Source: Polaribacter sargassicola
Lineage (GTDB): Bacteria > Bacteroidota > Bacteroidia > Flavobacteriales > Flavobacteriaceae
NCBI RefSeq assembly: GCF_021991835.1
Contig: NZ_JAHDAU010000002.1
Location: forward strand, 186,001-250,000
Length of the DNA: 64,000 nucleotides
Direction of reading: 5' to 3'
Shown: piece by piece, positions 27,585 to 35,968 of the stretch
How the letters are laid out: each line of letters begins with the position of its first letter
How positions within the stretch are numbered: the stretch's first letter is position 1
Made by a program: the position numbers and the translations under genes
The notes under the pieces: model-generated
Seen by the model: only the letters and a program-made list of their open reading frames with translations
What the model was told of the DNA's origin: nothing
Database searches by the model: none

Positions 27585-28553
27585 ATGAAACTTAAGATTG
27601 ATAAATTTGTTCTTTCTATAATTACAGTTATTATAATAGCTTATTTTTTTCCGTATTGGGCAACAGAAGAAAGTAACATTCCTATAAACACAATAAGTTC
27701 TATAGGAATTTCTCTTATCTTCTTTTTCTACGGACTTAAATTAAAACCAAATCAGTTAAAAGCTGGTCTTAAAAACTGGAAATTACACCTAATAATACAA
27801 GGCGCTACATTTGTAATGTTTCCTCTATTGGTTTTATTATTTTATCCGCTAATTCAAAATCAAAAGCAAGAAACAATTTGGTTAGCATTTTTTTTCTTAG
27901 CTAGCTTACCATCAACAGTATCTTCTTCTGTTGTAATGGTATCTATAGCAAAAGGTAATATACCTTCTGCTATTTTTAATGCTAGTATTTCTGGTATTAT
28001 AGGTATAATAATTACTCCTCTTTGGATGGGATTATTTATAAATGATACACAAACAGATTTTAATTTTACAGACATATATGTAAAACTTATTCTTCAAATT
28101 ATTCTACCTGTAATTTTAGGACTTTTATTACATCGTTTTTTAGGAAATTTTGCATCTAAACATAGTAGTAAACTAACTCTGTTCGATAAATCTATTATCT
28201 TATTAATTATTTACAAAAGTTTTGCAGAATCTTTTATAAACAACATCTTTAGCTCTGTATCTATTTTAGATTTACTAGCCATTTTTATTGGTGTAATTGT
28301 ATTATTTATTAGCGCTTTTTCTTTAACTACTTATATTTCTAAAAAATTAAAATTAAGTACAGAAGATAAAATTACAGCTCAGTTTTGTGGTACTAAAAAA
28401 TCGTTAGTACACGGTACTGTTTTTTCTAAAATATTATTTAAAAACTTATCTTCTATTGGTATAATGTTTTTGCCTTTAATGCTCTTTCATGCCATACAAA
28501 TTTTAATAATTAGCATTGTAGCATCTAAATTAGCAAAGCGAAATATCAATTAA
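27585..28553 (+). CDS. BASS-like (SBF_like) membrane transporter
   Basis: Polytopic protein of 322 residues with nine to ten hydrophobic helices. The blocks LPSTVSSSVVMVSIAKGNIPSA and CGTKKSLVHGT are those of the YfeH/RCH1-like branch of the bile acid:sodium symporter superfamily. The substrate is unknown; some relatives affect calcium or bile-acid handling. It is cotranscribed with the SulP gene (3 bp gap) and overlaps the end of the convergent diheme peroxidase gene by 8 bp. Confidence 0.85.
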   Translation: MKLKIDKFVLSIITVIIIAYFFPYWATEESNIPINTISSIGISLIFFFYGLKLKPNQLKAGLKNWKLHLIIQGATFVMFPLLVLLFYPLIQNQKQETIWLAFFFLASLPSTVSSSVVMVSIAKGNIPSAIFNASISGIIGIIITPLWMGLFINDTQTDFNFTDIYVKLILQIILPVILGLLLHRFLGNFASKHSSKLTLFDKSIILLIIYKSFAESFINNIFSSVSILDLLAIFIGVIVLFISAFSLTTYISKKLKLSTEDKITAQFCGTKKSLVHGTVFSKILFKNLSSIGIMFLPLMLFHAIQILIISIVASKLAKRNIN

Positions 28554-29562
28554 TAAAATTGTTATCACTTAATGCTTTTAAAAAAAATATCAGATTTTCT
28601 TTTTCTTTTTCCGTAAGCGGAATTCTGTTATTGTTTTCTTTTAAAATTACATCTAAATTATCTGATTCTAAAACACCATTATCTAAATAATCTAACACTT
28701 CTTTTAAAGTAGCAAATTGCCCAAAACTTCCGTAAGGTGCTGTATACTCTACATTTCTTAAAGAAGGCACTCTAAAACGATACGCATCTTCTGCCAAACC
28801 TGTTACTCTTGCTCTACCAGCTTCATCTGTACTTGGGTTTACAGGAAAACCAATATTTCTAAAACTTTGATCTGTAAACAATTCTGTACTATGACAGGTT
28901 GCACATTTATCTTTAAAAACCTGATAACCTTTTGCCTCATTTTCGGTAAAAACTTCACCTTCGTTTCGCATAACTTTATCGTATTTACTGTTGGCAGAAA
29001 TTAAAGTATATTCAAATTGTGCTATACTTTTGTAAATTCTATCTGGCGTAATTTCTTTATCACCAAAAGCTTTGTAAAATAAATCTAGATATTCTTCATA
29101 CGTTTCTATTTTACCAATAACTTCTAAAATAGAAGAATCCATTTCTTCAAAAGTTATAATTGGCACTAATGGTTGATTTTCTAATTGTAATTTATTGCCA
29201 TCCCAATTATAAAATTGCAAGAATGCTAAATTTTGAATTGGCGGAACATTACGAATTCCCAATCTCTCCTCAACACCTACAGCTATTTTATTATGATCTG
29301 AAAATACATTTGTTTTAATATGACAACTAGCACAAGAAATAGTATTATCTATACTTAATCTTTTTTCACTAAACAATTTTTCACCTAATTCAACTCCATA
29401 TTTTGTTGGTATATTTCCATAAAAAGAATTGTTTAAATCCGGAAAATTATCTGGAATTATCAAATCTATTTCTGGATTTTCAAATACCAAAGGTTCATAT
29501 TCTTCTTTATCACAAGAAAAAAATATAAATACAAAAAAGAGAATTTGTACTAATTTTTTCAT
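28546..29562 (-). CDS. Diheme cytochrome c peroxidase family protein (MauG/MbnH-like), lipoprotein
   Basis: Periplasmic diheme enzyme, 338 residues. Lipobox FFSC (Cys17). Two heme sites: CASCH (77-81) and CATCH (220-224). Trp120 in FYNWDG lies between them and is a candidate inter-heme electron-transfer residue. The family includes H2O2-reducing peroxidases and MauG/MbnH enzymes that oxidise tryptophans of a partner. Directly upstream is an MbnP-family gene, the known partner type of MbnH, which then makes kynurenine in MbnP; I therefore favour an MbnH-like role. A strong hairpin lies between the two genes. Confidence 0.83.
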   Translation of the reverse strand: MKKLVQILFFVFIFFSCDKEEYEPLVFENPEIDLIIPDNFPDLNNSFYGNIPTKYGVELGEKLFSEKRLSIDNTISCASCHIKTNVFSDHNKIAVGVEERLGIRNVPPIQNLAFLQFYNWDGNKLQLENQPLVPIITFEEMDSSILEVIGKIETYEEYLDLFYKAFGDKEITPDRIYKSIAQFEYTLISANSKYDKVMRNEGEVFTENEAKGYQVFKDKCATCHSTELFTDQSFRNIGFPVNPSTDEAGRARVTGLAEDAYRFRVPSLRNVEYTAPYGSFGQFATLKEVLDYLDNGVLESDNLDVILKENNNRIPLTEKEKENLIFFLKALSDNNFIN

Positions 29563-29585
29563 TCAAAGAAATTTGGTTTATTATA

Positions 29586-29629
29586 AAAATAGAGCTGACT
29601 GTAAGACAAATCTAAGTCAGCTCTATTTT
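29586..29629 (-). terminator. Strong hairpin between the mbnP-like and diheme peroxidase genes
   Basis: A perfect 15-bp stem (29586-29600 with 29615-29629; core AGAGCTGACT/AGTCAGCTCT, 14-nt loop) begins 6 bp after the MbnP stop and is flanked by A/T runs. It can act as a partial terminator or mRNA stabiliser that sets the ratio of MbnP to peroxidase. Confidence 0.65.
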
Positions 29630-29634
29630 ATTAT

Positions 29635-30483
29635 TTAGTTTTGTACACTTTCTACAGAAAACATTCCTGTAACATCAGTATCTCCATTACCACCAATATT
29701 ATCTACAAATAATACCATATTACCTGCATGATGAATACTCGGTGCTGCATTGCCTTCTCCCAATTCTATTGTATTTGTTTGCCCGCTTAACAAAGCATCA
29801 AAATCTGCTTTAATCACAATTTTAGGAGACGCACTACCTACATTTGCAGTAACTGGTAAATCTAAAATAATTTCTCTGTAAGCATCTACACCTTGCGTGT
29901 AACTACCTTCTTCACCCTCTACTGTACTTCCTGTATGAATAGATAATTCAGCGTTATCATCACCATAAAAACCTTCTATTTTAGTAAAACGGTAACCTGT
30001 TCCCCACTCCCAATGCATTGCTGTATCATTTGCACCAGCTGCAGCATAAAAATTAGGAAAACTAACCTCATCTAAAGTATTTAAAGCCGTTTTAACTCCT
30101 AATCCAAATTTTATTTGTGTATAATTTGCTGTTGGAATATCACTTAACAAAAACTGTAATGTTTCTGTTTTTGCTTGATTTACAACTGTTGCTCCGTTAT
30201 CTAAATCATTTACATGATAAAGAAACTCATTATCATCTTCATCTATAAGACTAATGTTACTGATTACGTATTTTAGTTCAGAAAAATAATGAGCTTGCCC
30301 TGATGTTGATGTATTTACTGTAGCTTCTACAGAAGTTGCATCACCTAAAATGATTGTTTCTGATCCAAAAGTGTTGTTAAACTCTAAAGTAACATCATTG
30401 GCAACAGGAATACTATCTTCACTACATGAAATGATTCCTAAAGAAATTAATGATAGTAAAAGGTATTTTTTAATATTTTTCAT
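29635..30483 (-). CDS. MbnP family copper-associated lipoprotein
   Basis: Periplasmic lipoprotein of 282 residues with a lipobox (IISC, Cys20). The family signature is visible: LEFNNTFGSETI near the start, LKYVISNISLIDED, and MHWEWGTGYRFTKIEGFYG (Trp158, Trp160). MbnP proteins bind copper, and in the studied case this needs a kynurenine made from a Trp by the diheme partner MbnH. Here the diheme gene lies just downstream and a TonB receptor gene with copper-ligand motifs just upstream (31 bp). Which Trp, if any, is modified cannot be read from sequence. Confidence 0.82.
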   Translation of the reverse strand: MKNIKKYLLLSLISLGIISCSEDSIPVANDVTLEFNNTFGSETIILGDATSVEATVNTSTSGQAHYFSELKYVISNISLIDEDDNEFLYHVNDLDNGATVVNQAKTETLQFLLSDIPTANYTQIKFGLGVKTALNTLDEVSFPNFYAAAGANDTAMHWEWGTGYRFTKIEGFYGDDNAELSIHTGSTVEGEEGSYTQGVDAYREIILDLPVTANVGSASPKIVIKADFDALLSGQTNTIELGEGNAAPSIHHAGNMVLFVDNIGGNGDTDVTGMFSVESVQN

Positions 30484-30514
30484 TATTGATTTAATTTATT
30501 GGTTGTAATTTATT

Positions 30515-32500
30515 TTAAAAATTAATTTTTAAGGATGTAAAAATATTACGTCCCATTCTGGGGATGTTTCCCCAATCTGCATAAGTGCTATAATATTCAT
30601 TAAACAGGTTTTCTGCACCAATTTGAAAAACTGTTTTGTAGTCCATAATGTAAAAAGTATAATCTGCAGAAACATTCCAATTTTTATAAGAAGGTGTTTC
30701 ATCTTCGCCATAAAACGGACTGTAATTATGCTGTTTAAAATCGCCATTTAATGATGTTAGAATTCTGAATTTCTTATAAGAATAATGCAAAGAAGTTTGA
30801 TAACTTAACGGACGGATAAATGGCAAATTACTTTGATTGTCATCTAAACCACGCGCATAAGTTAATGTTCCTTTCCAATGTAAATTTTGTAAAATACTGT
30901 ATTTTCCATTTAAAGAAAAGTTGAACAATGTAGCATAATCTAAAGACGTATATCCCTTTACACCAACCGATTGATAATTCATTGGGCTACCTAAATTTAA
31001 AATTTTTCCTATGATGTAATTTTTGATATAGAAATAATTTACTTTGGCCTGCACACTTAACTTTTCGTTTTTAAAACCAGCACTTGCATTGGTTTCATAA
31101 GAAATCTCGTTTTTTAAATCCGGATTCCCAATGTAATCGTAACGATCAAAACTATTATAGATGTAATACCCATAACCTTCGGAAACCGAAGGAGCTCTAT
31201 GACCGTAACCACCACCAACAGAAAAATCGAAATCACCAACATTTAGGTTATAACCCGCATGTAAACTTGGTAAAAATCTTGTTTTTTCTTGCGGAGTTCC
31301 TGGATGAAAAATCCAATTGAATTCTACATATTTAGAATAATTGTAGTTTACCCCTAAAGTTCCGCCAAAACTTAATTGACTTGCATTAGAAATATCCCAA
31401 TAATTATTCATAGAAATACCTGCGTAAGTTGTGGTAACCCAAGGCCAACTATAAGCAAACATGGTTCTTTCACTTCTATCTTGCGGATACATTCGCATTT
31501 CTGCAATCGACAAATTATTGTAAGCATTCAGCTGTATTTCTGATGAATAATTATCTTTTTGAAGATTTACTTTAGAAACCAGTCCGTAAGTTGTGCTCCA
31601 ACCTGGCATATCCATATGTACCAAGTTTTCTGGTCTTGTTGTATCATCCATGTAATGCTCTACAGCATTAAAATACACCTTAGAATCCCAAACTTTTACA
31701 ATTCCTTTTTCAAAAAATTGTTTGTAAGCAACAGAAGTAATTAACGCCCTAGACAAAGACAAATCCATAGGTAATGCTGGAAAACCAACATCTTTAGCTT
31801 TGTCAAAAATGGCATCAACTCTAAGGGAAGATAAATCGTTCGTTTTGTATGCAACTCCTAAAGATGCATTGAATTTATGAAACTGAGAATGATTAACCTT
31901 ATCATTATTTCCATCTGTATAATTACCTGCTTTTCTGTGCGAAATACTGGCATCGACTACTAATTTATCTGATGAATAAGAAGCGTTTGCAAGGTTAAAA
32001 AACTGATTATTATTAAACTCGAAACCAGTTTGATAAGCACCATTGTAATTTTCCCCTTTTTTAAATGCGGTACTTTTCCTTTTCAAATCGATGCTACCAG
32101 CAACTGTTGCGCCTTGCAAACTACCTTCTTGTCCTGATTTTATATCAATATCAGATAAATTATTACTTTCTACATAAGTTGTTACCGGGTCCATTTTATC
32201 TGTACAAGCACCAAAAATATGCATGCCATCAATGGTAATTATAGAACGTTCTGTACTCATATTATTTAACAAAGGTTCCCATGCATAAGCACCACGTTTT
32301 ATAAAACTGATATTGTCTGAAGAAGCTAAAAACTCATCCACAGAAACTGCCATTTTCATGTCTGTTTCTATTTTTTTCTTTTTAGCCGCAATAATTATCA
32401 CTTCATCTAGAACTGTTTTTACGCTGTCTTTTTCTTTTAAGATTGTTTGTGCGTTTATTACAGTAGCGCAAAAAAGAAATATTAATATTAATTTTCTCAT
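30515..32500 (-). CDS. TonB-dependent outer-membrane receptor, OprC/NosA-like, probable copper importer
   Basis: Outer-membrane beta-barrel with plug. Signal peptide residues 1-18; I start at MRKLIL (32500) because the 16 upstream codons are not signal-like. There is no carboxypeptidase-like N-domain. The plug ends with IDGMHIFGACTDKMDP: Cys99 and Met103 form CxxxM. In the first barrel strands, EHYMDD holds His282-x-Met284. CxxxM plus HxM are the copper ligands described for Pseudomonas OprC. The C-terminus ends in Phe as expected for a barrel. A YtkA-like lipoprotein gene lies 4 bp upstream and an MbnP gene downstream. Confidence 0.86.
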   Translation of the reverse strand: MRKLILIFLFCATVINAQTILKEKDSVKTVLDEVIIIAAKKKKIETDMKMAVSVDEFLASSDNISFIKRGAYAWEPLLNNMSTERSIITIDGMHIFGACTDKMDPVTTYVESNNLSDIDIKSGQEGSLQGATVAGSIDLKRKSTAFKKGENYNGAYQTGFEFNNNQFFNLANASYSSDKLVVDASISHRKAGNYTDGNNDKVNHSQFHKFNASLGVAYKTNDLSSLRVDAIFDKAKDVGFPALPMDLSLSRALITSVAYKQFFEKGIVKVWDSKVYFNAVEHYMDDTTRPENLVHMDMPGWSTTYGLVSKVNLQKDNYSSEIQLNAYNNLSIAEMRMYPQDRSERTMFAYSWPWVTTTYAGISMNNYWDISNASQLSFGGTLGVNYNYSKYVEFNWIFHPGTPQEKTRFLPSLHAGYNLNVGDFDFSVGGGYGHRAPSVSEGYGYYIYNSFDRYDYIGNPDLKNEISYETNASAGFKNEKLSVQAKVNYFYIKNYIIGKILNLGSPMNYQSVGVKGYTSLDYATLFNFSLNGKYSILQNLHWKGTLTYARGLDDNQSNLPFIRPLSYQTSLHYSYKKFRILTSLNGDFKQHNYSPFYGEDETPSYKNWNVSADYTFYIMDYKTVFQIGAENLFNEYYSTYADWGNIPRMGRNIFTSLKINF

Positions 32501-32504
32501 CGGC

Positions 32505-33428
32505 TTAAAATAAAATGTCAATATGCAATTCTCCTCTTTCTCCTTCAATTCCTGGCGTAAACTCTGTTGAAACTTCTGTCCCTTTTATGATTTGCCCGTT
32601 TTCATCATTCAGAATAAAATTCAACGTCCAATTACCCGTCATTGTATAATTAACAACACCGTAATACAAACCGTCATCTCCTTGTGTTAAATCTACATTA
32701 TTTGGTGATGAATGATTTCCCATAGAAGGTTCTGGCATTCTAGGGTCTAACAATAATGTGTGATTGTTTACAGTTGAATATGAAAATTGTGTTGGATCTG
32801 GAAACGTACCTGCAACATTTGTTGGTTTGTTGTATTTATAAATACCTGCAACCAAATCGTTTTGTGCAACACTTGGACTTTGTGGAGCTACTAGAGCAAT
32901 AAAATATTGTTCATCGTCATTTCCTGTAAAAGCCGTCATGTTTAAATTTAGGTTTGTTTGCTCTTCCACCACAATTGTTTCATTTACAGATTGTGTATTA
33001 TCATTCTCTGTAAAATCGATATACAATTGCCAATCTATGGTTGAATCGCTCTCACTTGTAAAAACAACATAACCAACATAATAACCTTCATCTGCATTAT
33101 AAATTATATTATACGCATGCGGACAGGAAGATTTATTACCGTTGGCATCTGTCATTATTGGTAAAAAAGTAACTTCAGAATTCTCTAAACTAGTATTGCT
33201 TACTGTGTTAGTTATTTTAAGATGAACTTCGTTGTATCCTCTATAAAAAACACCATTTAAAGCCTCTATACTAATGTTATAGTTTTCTGTATTAAAAGAA
33301 GTAACTTCTTTAAACTCTATATATTCTGTTGTTTCTACGTTTAATTCTGCTTCGTAATCTGTTTTATCTATTGTGCAAGAAGAAAACATAACGAAAACAG
33401 CAAATACAATACCTTGTAAATGTTTCAT
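32505..33428 (-). CDS. Lipoprotein with two YtkA/FixH-like domains, probable copper binder
   Basis: Exported lipoprotein (FSSC, Cys18), 307 residues. Two related beta-sandwich halves: residues 48-140 contain SCPHAYNIIY and YYVGYVVFTSESDSTIDW, and residues 190-300 contain DPRMPEPSMGNHSSP (Met231, Met236, His239) and YYGVVNYTMTGNWTLNF. The pattern MPxPxMGxHxSP, then a Gly-rich strand and GxW, recalls YtkA-like/copper-chaperone domains with Met/His ligands. The first half has lost most Met ligands but keeps CPH. It is translated just before the TonB receptor gene (4 bp). Copper binding is inferred. Confidence 0.7.
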   Translation of the reverse strand: MKHLQGIVFAVFVMFSSCTIDKTDYEAELNVETTEYIEFKEVTSFNTENYNISIEALNGVFYRGYNEVHLKITNTVSNTSLENSEVTFLPIMTDANGNKSSCPHAYNIIYNADEGYYVGYVVFTSESDSTIDWQLYIDFTENDNTQSVNETIVVEEQTNLNLNMTAFTGNDDEQYFIALVAPQSPSVAQNDLVAGIYKYNKPTNVAGTFPDPTQFSYSTVNNHTLLLDPRMPEPSMGNHSSPNNVDLTQGDDGLYYGVVNYTMTGNWTLNFILNDENGQIIKGTEVSTEFTPGIEGERGELHIDILF

Positions 33429-33757
33429 TATTTTATACTGTTTTTATTAAAAACTGTTTAAAAAATAGCAGCACATAATATTTACTATTGTCTTTAAAAA
33501 AATGTAAAAACAATGCGTATTATTTTATGATTGTAAGTGATATAATTACAAATTACTACTATAAATAAATTGGAAAGAAACTGGTTAACTGCATGTAATA
33601 AAGACTTTTTAAAAAGACTTTTAATTAGTTTTTAGCTGTGTTTATATATCTCTTTAATTATCTCTAATTAAAAATAAACAGGCTACAATTTATTAAACAC
33701 AATGCATTTAATAAAGCGTATTACTCTTTGTTAATGTTTCTTATTTGTATGTAGAAA
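33429..33757. other. Intergenic region upstream of the copper-locus lipoprotein gene
   Basis: 329 bp, about 80 percent A/T, no open frame of note. GCGTATTA occurs twice (33515-33522 and 33716-33723) in otherwise A/T sequence and could be a binding site. I find no clear TAnnTTTG box on the minus strand and no stable hairpin. It should hold the promoter of the four downstream genes. Confidence 0.4.
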
Positions 33758-34126
33758 TTATACAAGTGGTGGATGAAAAATAAAATCTATGTATTGAAAT
33801 TTATAAATTTTATTATACGTAAATTCTTTTTTTGATTCTTGATCTTGTAGTGCTAAAAAAGAATAATTTACTTTAGTGTCTTGAAAATAAACAATGGTAT
33901 TTTCGATAATAATAGAAGTTTGATTTTTCTCGTTTCCAGGTTCAGAATCTGTAGATTTTGCCAATTGTTTCATTAAATGGCATTTTCCATTACACTGTAA
34001 TTCTGGCTCTTCTTTATTTACACAAAGTTCATTTTTAATATAATCGTAAAACGCAGCATACTCCAATAATGGAAGCAAAGGCTTAAAAAGCAAAAATAAT
34101 GATAAAAAAATTGCAGCTGTTTTCAC
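33758..34126 (-). CDS. Small exported protein with CxGKCH motif at the copper locus
   Basis: 122-residue protein, unknown function. Residues 1-22 form a signal peptide or membrane anchor. The mature part has Cys35 and the motif QCNGKCHLMKQL (Cys45, Cys49, His50, Met52), a charged middle, and ends in IDFIFHPPLV. I recognise this layout (CxGKC with a C-terminal FHPP) from small Bacteroidota proteins next to metal-related TonB receptors. The thiol/His/Met cluster suggests a metal site. It is separated by 329 bp from the lipoprotein gene, so it may have its own or a shared promoter. Confidence 0.65.
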   Translation of the reverse strand: MKTAAIFLSLFLLFKPLLPLLEYAAFYDYIKNELCVNKEEPELQCNGKCHLMKQLAKSTDSEPGNEKNQTSIIIENTIVYFQDTKVNYSFLALQDQESKKEFTYNKIYKFQYIDFIFHPPLV

Positions 34127-34216
34127 GGCTGCAAATATCTTGATTTTTTTAAAGCTTTCCTAAATTAAAAGCTTTTATGTAACTACTTAATTGCTGATAT
34201 ATATACTACTCTAACA

Positions 34217-35962
34217 TTAAAAAATTTTAAAAACAGGTAAACGCAAATATGCTTTTTCATAATTTGGTGAGTTTTTGTAAACAAAATCTAACTGAGCTCT
34301 TGGGTTTTTAGCAAATGCTTCGTCATTTTCCATTTTGTCTTCAAAAGCTTTTTTTAATGATGGGTTTTCTGCTAAATATTGTTCTGCTACATCTTCAAAA
34401 ACATACGCAGAATAACCTTCTTTTTTTTGTAAAACGGTATCAAAAAAGTTCCAATTAAAAAAAGAATCAGTGGCTTCTGCCTCTAAAGTTTCTAATAAAT
34501 AACGTACTCCGTTTTGATTTGTAGGAATTAACAAATCTCCTTTTTTAAAACCTATTTTTTCTGATGATTTTGTTACTTCTGTATTGTAGTGTAAATAATG
34601 TCCTTCAAAAGGAGATTTTCTTGTATCAAAATCTTTTACATGATTTACCTCAACAGTTATAACTGTATCATTTTTAAAACGCGTGTATTCTATTTTATTA
34701 TTATCTAACCTTTCTATAATATTATGGAATCCTTTAGGTAAAACATACGCTTTAGGAATGGTAATTTCTTTAGTTACAGCAAATTCATCAAAATACTTTA
34801 CCGATTTTGTAAAAGGTTTATTTCTATCATAAAATAACCTTTTTCCTGTGGTTACTTTACTATCAATCATTTCGCCTTCATAACCTTTAAAATCGAATTC
34901 TCTATACTTTTCTCTATCAACTTTAAATTGAATAGGATATGTTTCTTTTGCTAAAATGTTTTTTGTTGCTTGTGCTCTTAATTCTTTAATTTTTACTGAG
35001 TTTTCTTCAGTAAAATCAAAAGCTGAAAACATTAAATCATACGTTTGTTCTACTCTAATTTTATAGGGCTTTAACATATGCGTTTCTACCATTAAACCCA
35101 ACGTATTAAAAAGTGTTGTATAACCTGTAGAATATCTTGGTGAATCGAAAAATTGCGACCAACCTGCTTCTGGTGTGTTACCCCAAACATTTACATACGG
35201 AGTAATAATAACTCCTTTTTTTTCTAAAGATTTTTCTAAATCCGGACGCATTTCATTTTGTAAAAACACACCTAAATCTCCTCCTAATTTGTTGTGTTGT
35301 GTAAATAAATGTGTAATTGCATATTGATAATCTGCACCATTACTTACATGATTATCAATAAAAACATCTGGATTTACAGTATGAAAAATTTCTGCAAAAG
35401 CAGCAGCGTTTTTAGTATCTTGTTTTACAAAATCTCTATTTAAATCGTAATTTCTTGCATTACCTCTAAAACCATATTCTTTTGGTCCGTTTTGATTTGC
35501 TCTTGTGTGCGAGTTTCTATTTAAAGAACCACCAATATTATAAACTGGTATTACACAAATAATAGAATTTTTATATTTTTCTTGAAGAGAATCGTTTTGA
35601 ACAATATCTCTTAACAACATCATAGAAGCATCAATTCCGTCTGACTCTCCTGGGTGAATTCCGTTATTTATTAAAATTCTATTTTTTTGTGATGCTTTAA
35701 TTTCATCAATATTATAAATACCATCACTATTATAAACCACTAAACTTAAAGGTTCTCCAGAATCTGTTTGCCCAAAAGAAAACAAAGAAATTTGATTATA
35801 GCTGTCTGCTAATTCTTTATAATAAGAAATTACATCTGCATATTCTGGTGTTTCTGTTCCGTTTGATTTTTCGAAAAGTGTGGTAAAATTTTTATTATTT
35901 TTTGCATCTTTTTCACAAGAAAAGATTAAAAATACTAAAAGAATAATGCTAATTTTTTTCAT
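34217..35962 (-). CDS. M14 family zinc carboxypeptidase, lipoprotein
   Basis: Exported metallopeptidase of 581 residues; lipobox FLIFSC near residue 16. M14 zinc ligands are NGIHPGESDG (His and Glu) and FIDNHVSNG (His); the catalytic Glu is expected in the region around GLMVETHMLKP. The 200-residue C-terminal part beyond the catalytic domain is beta-rich and specific to this Bacteroidota subgroup. It probably trims peptides in the periplasm. It is transcribed 6 bp after the TonB-C/MORN gene and forms a run with coaD and ddl. Confidence 0.85.
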   Translation of the reverse strand: MKKISIILLVFLIFSCEKDAKNNKNFTTLFEKSNGTETPEYADVISYYKELADSYNQISLFSFGQTDSGEPLSLVVYNSDGIYNIDEIKASQKNRILINNGIHPGESDGIDASMMLLRDIVQNDSLQEKYKNSIICVIPVYNIGGSLNRNSHTRANQNGPKEYGFRGNARNYDLNRDFVKQDTKNAAAFAEIFHTVNPDVFIDNHVSNGADYQYAITHLFTQHNKLGGDLGVFLQNEMRPDLEKSLEKKGVIITPYVNVWGNTPEAGWSQFFDSPRYSTGYTTLFNTLGLMVETHMLKPYKIRVEQTYDLMFSAFDFTEENSVKIKELRAQATKNILAKETYPIQFKVDREKYREFDFKGYEGEMIDSKVTTGKRLFYDRNKPFTKSVKYFDEFAVTKEITIPKAYVLPKGFHNIIERLDNNKIEYTRFKNDTVITVEVNHVKDFDTRKSPFEGHYLHYNTEVTKSSEKIGFKKGDLLIPTNQNGVRYLLETLEAEATDSFFNWNFFDTVLQKKEGYSAYVFEDVAEQYLAENPSLKKAFEDKMENDEAFAKNPRAQLDFVYKNSPNYEKAYLRLPVFKIF

Positions 35963-35968
35963 CTATTT

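Noticed and set aside
28546..29562. Annotation as a plain H2O2-scavenging cytochrome c peroxidase
   Set aside because: Possible from motifs alone, but adjacency to an MbnP gene and copper-type genes makes an MbnH-like role more likely; kept as the alternative.
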